Made by a program: the position numbers and the translations under genes. A stretch of 64,000 bases of DNA from Stratiolaelaps scimitus (taxonomy: Eukaryota > Arthropoda > Arachnida > Mesostigmata > Laelapidae), in NCBI GenBank assembly GCA_019614645.1, contig JABWDB010000031.1:1364001-1428000 (forward strand), written 5' to 3'. Below the pieces are notes generated by a model. That model made no database searches and was not told where the DNA came from. It was given only the letters and a program-made list of their open reading frames with translations. Positions 55,607 through 64,000 of the stretch are shown here, piece after piece. How positions within the stretch are numbered: position 1 is the first letter of the stretch; each line of letters starts with the position of its first letter.

Positions 55607-58600
55607 ATGAATAAATAAATAAATATATATATATATATATAAGCAACAAAAAACCAACGCACTCCGTTGCGACCCACGAGCCTTACCGTGAGTCTGTGCC
55701 GGCCACATGGGAGTCTGTGCCGGGCAGAGAAATAGCTTCGAACGGACGGAAGGCCATCCCGCATGGGAATCGAAAGTATGCACTGTGGCCTTCGATCGAA
55801 ATGCAAAGCCTCAGCATGAGTCTGCTAAAATTGCAGCTACCAATATTCATCGACGGATTCAACCTGCATATTCTCCATATGTACGGGCCCTTGTGATGGT
55901 GTACACTATGCAAAAATCGATTTGCTTCAGGTAGCAAACCAACAAACGAAATTCGGTGTGGTAACGAAAATGGGTAGGGATACGGTCGTTCAGAAGCTCC
56001 CGGAATGCTGGCTCTGCTATATAATTAATAATGAAGAGTACCTCCGATATATACAAGATAATTTTGTTCAAAAGCTTTGGAGATTTTTCGATGCACAAAG
56101 TAGCTCCAAACGACCGATTAAAATATCATATTTATATAGGCTGTATTGTAAAATATACATTTTGCCTTTCGTAGGTATCAAAAGGATAATTGACATTACA
56201 TATATCATGATCGTTGTATTCCTCATTACCCATTCGATTGGTAACCGAATTTGTACTATTGTTTGCAGGGACATCCATTAACGGTGACACGTAACAGAAG
56301 GCTGTAACTGTATATGAGTATTCCTGGCCGTTCCTCCGAAATACTCCTGTTGTCCTGCAGTCTAGAAACAGCATCTAATATAGTATATTGAGGCACTCAG
56401 ACAAGTTCAGTTAAGCCTGGGTATATCCGACGACGTTACAAGGCTATGCGAAGTTTAAATCAATCTCGTCTCCACCCGTCAGGTTACCAGTTTGCCTCAT
56501 GCCGCTGATCTCGATTGGACAACAATAGACTGCTAATCAACGGGACCATTGCCAAATCTCTTAACTTGAGTCGGAAATACTTTGCGAAGTGGACTCTCGG
56601 TGCGCACGAAGGCAATACATCGGATTGGAACGGATCAATAATATATTCGCCAGGAGAGCTATCAGCCCTTCTTGTCAGGGAGCCCGTCAGTCGAATTTGT
56701 CGTATAAACACATCCTACAAACGTTAACAGAATCTCAAGCAACACGAACTGTATAATACCTGTTCATTAATAAAGGGGTGATTGATAAAGGGGTTGAAAT
56801 GAATATATACGCATGTATGTATATTGTGCTCGAATTCGCCAGAGAAACTGCATTATTTTAGTGTTTTGATCAGCTCCTCGTATGCTCTTATACTTAATTA
56901 ACGTTGGCGCTAACCCATCACCCTTACATAGAATCATTTCAATTTGTTAATTGACCTCGCACACTTGAGATTGCTCCCATGTTCCATATATTTTTTACGC
57001 ATAATCAAAGGCCTTTAATCCCTAATATTATCCTAAACACGCAAGAGGTTTTTAAGGTAGATCACACGATACTTCTTCCTCAGTGCCAAATGCCAAATTT
57101 ATCACTCGACACGCCTCGGCCCCCTGTTCTGCTGCATAAGGTCCAGGCACGTCGCGCTGGGTTTGGAGGGAGTTCGTTCAACGCCTTTTAGCATAAATGC
57201 AATAAACAAGCACAGTAATGACTATCAATAAAAGGGACCCCTGTAAATATCCCTCCACATAAACTACATACAGTACTAACCATTAGTAATTCGGAAGTAG
57301 TAGTAATTCCAAAGTACTAAAACAAACGCGTTTTTAATAATCGTGATTTTCTTTTAGCAACGTCTTTATCTACAGGCCTATTCCTATGTGACATGCGTCA
57401 TGAATCTCTCTTATCGCTCTTCTCTAACTCTCAAATGGGACTTGCACCCGCATAATGGAGCGCAATTTCTTCTCGAAGGCTAACGGTGGACATGTATGTC
57501 CCACGTCGATCTACGAACCGACGGCCTCACCTTAAATACGCTTCGCGTGGTGCTTAAATGCTTTTTTTCCCGCTCGTTGTACGAATCGCTCTATCTCTCT
57601 CTCTTTTTTGTATGGAAGCAGAGTGAAACGTCAGCTCGATTTGTACAAGTTACGTTCGCTCTGCGCCGGTTGTCGGCGACCGTTCACCCTGAGCTCTCGC
57701 GTGGGCAGGTACCCATCGAGGTAGCTAGTGAGAGCGCCGTGAAAAGAGCCAAAAAGTCAATTTATGGACCTCGTTGTAGCCGGCACGATGTGCAGCCCCG
57801 GCTATTCACCAACGGTTGGAAGCCAAAATGGAACTGTCGATTGAACGACTGGAATCGAAGGCTATTTCAAGCTATTGAAGCAACACTCGACTCGGGATTC
57901 GAACTTCACTTTCAAATATCATCCTGTTTAAACCTCGGCATGCGTAGCTGATTATTGCGGTGCACTTGGAAATCTCCTCTATCATCGTGCTCTCGAATGT
58001 TCAGTAGTGAAGATTCCGCAATGGCCCTAAATATGTGCCTAAATCAAGATGTCGTTATTTGTCATCTCGGTCCGAATTACACCGTTTTTTCCCGTCTCTT
58101 CAGAGATGTCCGTAAAACGCGAATAGGGACACAGCCAGCTGACGGCTTCACCTTGAATACCATACGACATCAAGGGGTACAAGATTCGTGCTGGTTGTCA
58201 GCCTTCAACATTTAATTTAGTCTATGGTACAATTGCTTTCGCCGTTGCTCCATAAAATGGACCCTCCTGCCCCCCCTCCTGCCTTCAAACATAAACGACG
58301 ACACAAATTAGCCGACACTAACTTACAATCGATGACTTCGTCCGTTCTACGTTGTCAGCGATGCGATCGAAGTTACTGAAATAAGTGTGCTCCTTAATGG
58401 CGCAACTGTTACTAGAATCAGATAGGTCTTATAGAGGATGCGGGTGGAGAATGGACGAGTCTCCTGATGAAATATTTCGCAACGAGTGGTCGAGTGGGGC
58501 CATGTTAGCATGCTCGAAGTACGATTGGTTATGCAGAACCGCATCGAGGCTTCAAAGAGTGCTCTATTGAAAACAAGCTCTTTTCAGCAAGCGATTCGCA

Positions 58601-58649
58601 TGCTTCCTTGCGTGCCCACATAATTACATTCGTCGGCCGATTATACTTA
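55607..58649. other. Intergenic, no gene seen
   Basis: The longest frames (57496-57951, 151 codons; 55922-56281, 119 codons) show no domain. The phrase GACGGC(C/T)TCACCTT(A/G)AATAC occurs at about 57520 and 58140, a weak hint of an old duplication. Confidence 0.4.
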
Positions 58650-58701
58650 TAAATTTTCTGGGCTGACCCACCGCCAACATTTAACGTCCACACGATACTT
58701 G
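58650..58701 (-). repeat. Repeat family C copy
   Basis: AAATTTTCTGGGCTGACCCA, CCAACATTTAACGTCCAC and ACGATACT match the copy in GART intron 1 in the same orientation. Confidence 0.7.
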
Positions 58702-61466
58702 CTGTCCTTATATCTATTCATGTATTTACAATACGTTCAAAACATTTTGAGCACCCTCGTACTCAGGTGACCTTGGCACATTTTTTTTTCTAAATTTTCA
58801 AACCAGCTTCGAGCATCGCTTTGACCTGTCTCCAGATAATGACTTTTGAGCAGGTCATAGATTTAGTTGTAGGTATGAACGCCCATATTCCATGTCTGAT
58901 TCTTGTACGCTCGAATAGTGAAGGAGAATTCTGTTTGGCAAATCTGTATGATATATTAAGTCATTTGCTTCCTACAATATTTCCCATTCAATGGTTAGCC
59001 ATTGAACCATCATTAGTGTGGCAGGCCAAATTCGCATTCCAGGTAAATACAACAAAACGGCCAATACCGCTGCTGTTGTATCGTCGATTCAGGGGGTATA
59101 GGATCACTAAATAGGAAGCCCGCCCCGCTCTTCTACGGGAGGAAGATACGAGAGATCTTGGCAAGTAGATCTTGACTAGATCTGTATCTCGGCAGAGTTG
59201 ACATTTCCTTTTGAGAGTCCTGAAGTCATTCTGCCCATCGCGGGAATAAAATACGGGATCTTCGATCGATCGATTCTAGCCAGACGGAATGGCTGATGGT
59301 TGTGCACTACAATCGTCGAACTTTTAGATAACTTTCGCAATAATATCTGAATTATGTATTCTAGTCGAACAAAAGTTTACATAATTTTCACGGTTATCGG
59401 CTGAAGATGAGCTGAATAAACTATCCGTAAAAGCACGAAAAACAAAGGTTCCACGCTCGCTTCAGGTGTAAGAGGAGCTTCTACGGCTGACGGGAGTTCT
59501 ACGAAGATCATCCGAGTAGACTGTCCCAAAGTTACCCCCGGAGGGCACCGAAATGATGGACTTTCGTTTGCGATTCGCGACCTCAACTTTTCATCGACGA
59601 GGGATTGCTTAGTACTTATGATTACTGCGAGAAATTTCCTGCCATGGCCTTAAAGGTGTGTGGATTGTTTCATTTCAGTGTGCTGTAACAAAGTCACCAT
59701 GCCCACGAGGAGATGGTATAGTTACGAGTCGTTTGAAGTACTCGTTAAATGTGGACTGCTCTTTACGAGTTGCCTTAATGTTGTCGTAATTGAGAAGTTG
59801 AAAACTAGCAAAGCGGCTGGAATCAATTATATTATACAGTATTGAGTTTTTTTTTTACCAATAGCTAATTACCGTTGTTATTAGGGCATAAGCATATGTC
59901 ATCCAAACTAAGCTATTCCACGTTGTGCAGGTTTTCTCGCCAAAAATCGGAGAGCATCCTAAGGCTATATTATTGACAAGATGTACAGTAATGACGAAAT
60001 CGTATGCTTGCCAACGAAACCACAAAGACAAAAGAACTACATCTCAAATAATATACGCCCATTGATACGACGAATCTTATATAGTGGAAATCTATACGAA
60101 AATAAGCGCACTGTTAACTAACGTCACATAGTTGTTCAACGCTGGAACAGAGAAGAGAGAGGAATTCAACGGAGTACTCAGACTTAGCAAGGCAGCTCTG
60201 AGTATTTGCAATAATAACTGGTTGTCGTCGACGACGTGTCGTGTTCACGAAAAATCTGATTGATCTGATCGACAACGGCTCATGCGGCTCATTCAGTCCC
60301 TGCGCCGTCTCGCCGATAGCCCGCCCCGAGCGTGCGTCCGCCGACCGGCCCGTGCATTCGTCTGTCACTTCGTTCGTCTTCGGCGTCCGATCACTCGCAG
60401 AATGTTCATCCCGAAGTAGGCCTCAGTAGCGTGGGCTGAGCTTGACACGCGCAAGAGCGCCAAGGATCTCCAACCGTAGATGTATGGGTCGGTGCGTCCG
60501 TGTCTGGGTGTATATGTGTATATCTATCTGTGTGGATGTTCGTATGTGTGTGTGTGTGTGTAGCTCGTGACAAGAGGTCGTCAATGGGAGCATTGTGTGA
60601 TGAACGAGTCTCTGATGAGTTTTACACGGCCGGGCCCGCGCCGAATAACCGCAGACATCGGACGGCCCTACGGGTGTGTGTGCAGGGTGTTTGTGTCAAT
60701 ATTCGATCCATTGGCCCTCTCATCGTGCGATGATGAAATGTGTGAACTGTAGACTGATTTGAGCGCCGCTTGCGATTTGTATCTTCCTCAGTGAAGCGTT
60801 CACTTTTGTTTTGAAAATAATGACGACAAAAGCGGCATGACTGAAACTCGTCGTATGCTATGACACATGCTTGATTTTGCTATGGATTACAGTTCGCATA
60901 GAAATTATATGGTTGCTTTGCGACACTTTCAGATCAATTTGTATTTGACAAAATATGTAAATGTATATCATATCTAAACGGCAGGCTATAGTGACACAGA
61001 AAGAGATTATAGCTGGTGAAACAGATTCGCTTTCGGTCTATGACAAATGGACGAGGATAAAGCTTACGGGAACGCTAAGCATATATATATATTTATATAT
61101 ATGGGGTACGGTCAGCAAAAGTCGGTCGGGAAACTCAATCATTTCATACATGTTCAACTCCACATCAGCGGTGACAGGCGATGTGTGTCAAATTTCGCCA
61201 TTATGAGAACGGTTGCGGTAAGCGAGGGGAGCTTGACAGATGAAACAGAAATAGACGGGATAGACCTCAGATTCATCTACCGGAATTATAGGAATACACA
61301 AGCAAGACAATTTCTAAATGTGATTAATTCCTAGGTAACGTTGCCACGGTCCCACAGTGAACTCGGCCGGGGTAACTGGATGCCCAGCTCAAGGGCGGCC
61401 TGTTCTAGCTTGCCATGCGACGCATACACAGCTTGTGTGTCAACAATATTCGTGAACCAACTTTGC
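58702..61466. other. Intergenic with a GC-rich patch, no gene seen
   Basis: Around 60270-60480 the sequence becomes GC- and CpG-rich, followed by a TG repeat near 60545-60562. It could be a promoter or leader, but no adjacent coding exon is visible. Confidence 0.35.
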
Positions 61467-61505
61467 AAAAATTATACACTAACAATATGTTAGTGTATAA
61501 TTTTT
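61467..61505. repeat. 18-bp perfect palindrome with 3-base loop
   Basis: AAAAATTATACACTAACA (61467-61484) is exactly reverse-complemented at 61488-61505, loop ATA. Confidence 0.92.
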
Positions 61506-62637
61506 CCTCAGTTGTAATCCATGCCGACATGCAGGATCTATTTTTCCTGACCACGTCACCAATTGTACTTAGTCTAACCAGCATACTATCTCGGCAATAA
61601 TTGCGTTTGCAATTTACACTCGACGAGTTCATTGACGTTATCTAACATTTTCGACACACCCGAGGACGCGAGAAACACTATAGACCCCCACCAATTATTT
61701 AAGCATCCTCTACAAGCAAGCATCGAGCGATCGAGTGAAACCTGTTACATGTCACGATACAAGGGTACACACCGGTCCTCCGGGACCCGATCTGTATCCG
61801 CTCTGTGCGGCTCGGTGCTTCCGGAGACCTTTGGTACAAATAAACAACCAGCAAACCAACTCTCATTCTGTCTGCAGATGCGAAAGTCATACTCAACACC
61901 AAGGCCAACATAGAGTGCCTACACTATAATGGCCATTAGAAAGGCTACCACTTGACATGCGAAGTGTAACCGCTTTCCAGTTCAATGCTGATCAAATGTG
62001 AGAGCGGTGTACGGCAAAGGCGGCAGATTTTGTTCACGGTCAAATAACATGTTTATGCACCACTGGATAGCACAGATCTCATTCGACGGCAGAGCCCGCT
62101 CTGTTTGCGTCTAGGCATATAGCCATTAAGTGTTTGTTGTTTGCTCTGACCGGTATCTGCGGTCAAATCGCTCTGATTATTATGATAACGATGAGTCTCT
62201 ATATGTATATATATATATGTATACATACATAGTTGGGTACGTATGATATGTTCCGAGTGTCGAAGTGAGCCACACCTCTGACTGTATTTGTTTATGTCTC
62301 GGTCCAGATGGCTCGATAGAATGAGAATGGCCAAAAGAAGCGCGCACCGCTGCGGCGCTTCTTCATATTCGACATTAACGAATTTGACGCTAATGTGTTT
62401 AACTATAAGAGTGATCAGTTACTCGTTCGTGATTGATTCCTTCATGAATCAAGGTTTATCCCCACGTATCGCTGCTCTGTTGTTAATGTGATATTAAATT
62501 TTAAGCAAGGAGCGAATTTGTTTTGTTATAGGATAAAATGACGCTGATCGCGTCGAATTGAAAAACGTAATAATCCGCTTCTTGCTGGTTACACATCATC
62601 GTTCACACAAGATAGAAATATTACCACAGAGAGGCAA
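61506..62637. other. Intergenic, no gene seen
   Basis: No supported feature; a short TA/TG repeat lies near 62202-62228. Confidence 0.45.
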
Positions 62638-62690
62638 TGCCATCGCCTCCCTCGAGGGTGACCATGACGATCTCGATCTGACACACTGTG
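62638..62690 (+). repeat. Shared 50-bp block (copy 2)
   Basis: GAGGGTGACCATGACGATCT matches copy 1 at 55471-55522. The similarity fades on both sides. Confidence 0.55.
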
Positions 62691-64000
62691 AGCGAACTTC
62701 TCACATAAATACACGCTGGTGCGCGTGTGATGAGCGTGTTCCAGTAGCGTTCTTATCTAGGTAGGCTGTAAGCCCACTGGTATGCCAGAACGTGATATGT
62801 ACGGTTGACACAAATCACCTAAAATCGATACCACAGTGGACTTGACTCACATCACATTAACGGTATTGTCGTCAAAATACTCAGTAATATCATATAACCT
62901 TTCATACAGCTACTTCATATGTGAATAATCGACACCTATCTGTCCATCAGCATACAAATACCACTCCATTATCATAATGCCTTACGCCTCCGAAAGCAAC
63001 AAGTCATTTAGGAACGATGAGAACCAAGTAAAATTTTATGCAAAAATGTAGAATTTTCAGGATTCAAATTTTGCCTTAGGGATTAATGCCAACTTCTTGG
63101 GAGACTCCAATAGGGACCATCACGAATAAGATTCGTATAATGACAATCAATAGCTACCTTCAATTAATCACTTATGTCAAATGAAGGTATGTGTCAGTTT
63201 ATGGGGCTTAATAACACTAATCATAATATTATTATTGGTATGTGTGTCAATTACCTGACGTATTAGATAAGCCTAATGGCATGTACACAATAGACTTTGG
63301 AATATGTGTCGGTGTGCTAAATACGGTCGATAACAATAGTCATACGGTCATATGGAGAGAATCATAAAATCTACAATAGTTTCCGTGTATGAATTTGGCG
63401 GTTCTTAATTATCAATGTTAAGTTGGCTAGAGCATTTGCATTTGCTGCGTGCGGTCAGAAGTAACCTAACTGGCCATCTTGATTAGTAGCGTCTGTCGTT
63501 ACAGGATCGTTAACAATGCCATATTCTTTTCTCAATTGATCTTTACACGCCAATTATCCCACTTAGACATGTATAATAACAGCTGAACGCAAGCAAGCTT
63601 CAGTCAGCGTGTGTTACCTTAATAGCTCTCGATATTACATAGCTGGCTCGAATAATCTTACGGGCGTCCCCGCGTCAATTGATGGGGCCACCCACCGTTA
63701 AATGTCATTCTCATAATTACAATGATTATCCAAATTTGCTTAATCTTCTGTGAAGTTGCTGAGTCAGGCGAGAAGTTTGCTGACGCTGGCTGTTTACCCC
63801 CACGACCCCAGCACGTTGTGAGGCTGGCCACCCACCAGCGCCTATCGGCTAGGCCTGATTAGGACGCGAGAAAATGATGAACAAAGACGAACTAACCACC
63901 AACCAGCATAGGCTCAACGAACCGTCTCATTAGTCGAGTGGCATATAGCCTCCTTACCTTGACGAGATCGGCCTGAAGAATAGAAAAGGTTAGACTTGGC
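62691..64000. other. Intergenic to window end, no gene seen
   Basis: AT-rich DNA with only short frames. I see nothing to annotate. Confidence 0.45.

Noticed and set aside
57496..57951. 151-codon plus-strand open frame
   Set aside because: No recognisable domain, no upstream context, and composition like surrounding non-coding DNA. I cannot support a gene.

Overview
The window looks like nuclear DNA of an animal, most probably an arthropod and perhaps a parasitiform mite. The reasons are two intron-rich single-copy metabolic genes with GT-AG introns of about 0.1-1.5 kb, long (AT)n runs, mariner DNA transposons, tRNA-derived SINEs, and R1-type and other LINE fragments. I cannot fix the species from sequence alone. 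There are no bacterial operons, CRISPR arrays or rRNA genes.

Layout. Bases 1-4392 (+) are the last seven exons of a short-chain acyl-CoA dehydrogenase gene (mitochondrial beta-oxidation); its 5' end lies upstream of the window. Bases 4.4-18.4 kb are gene-poor: an internally deleted mariner with intact inverted ends (5395-6100), a 40-bp minisatellite (10.35-10.61 kb), a possible LTR/primer-binding-site fragment (about 13.0 kb), a decayed LINE ORF2 C-terminus (13.38-14.36 kb), a complete SINE (15.25-15.4 kb) and a GC-richer stretch (15.6-17.7 kb). Bases 18791-26111 (+) are a complete 15-exon gene for the trifunctional purine enzyme GARS-AIRS-GART (995 residues). Its frame stays open across every junction. 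The donor site after the GARS part creates an in-frame TAA, the arrangement expected for a GARS-only isoform.

From 27 kb onwards the window is mainly mobile-element debris. It holds a second mariner split by a 258-bp SINE with a 13-bp target duplication (27.0-28.2 kb), a third mariner remnant (31.8-32.5 kb) and two long near-perfect palindromes (32559-32614, 36905-36983). A small secreted-peptide ORF lies on the minus strand (37292-37627). A 2256-bp R1-like LINE (43079-45334, minus) sits inside a SINE and is bracketed by a perfect 15-bp duplication. Two more LINE fragments follow (47.3-47.7 and 50.3-50.9 kb, both minus). Three dispersed short-repeat families recur through the window. Bases 52.6-64 kb hold no gene I can support.

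The two metabolic genes are unrelated in pathway and I see no functional link between them. The most informative novelty is the nested-transposon stratigraphy, the short-repeat families, the hairpins, and the unrecognised cysteine-containing secreted peptide.
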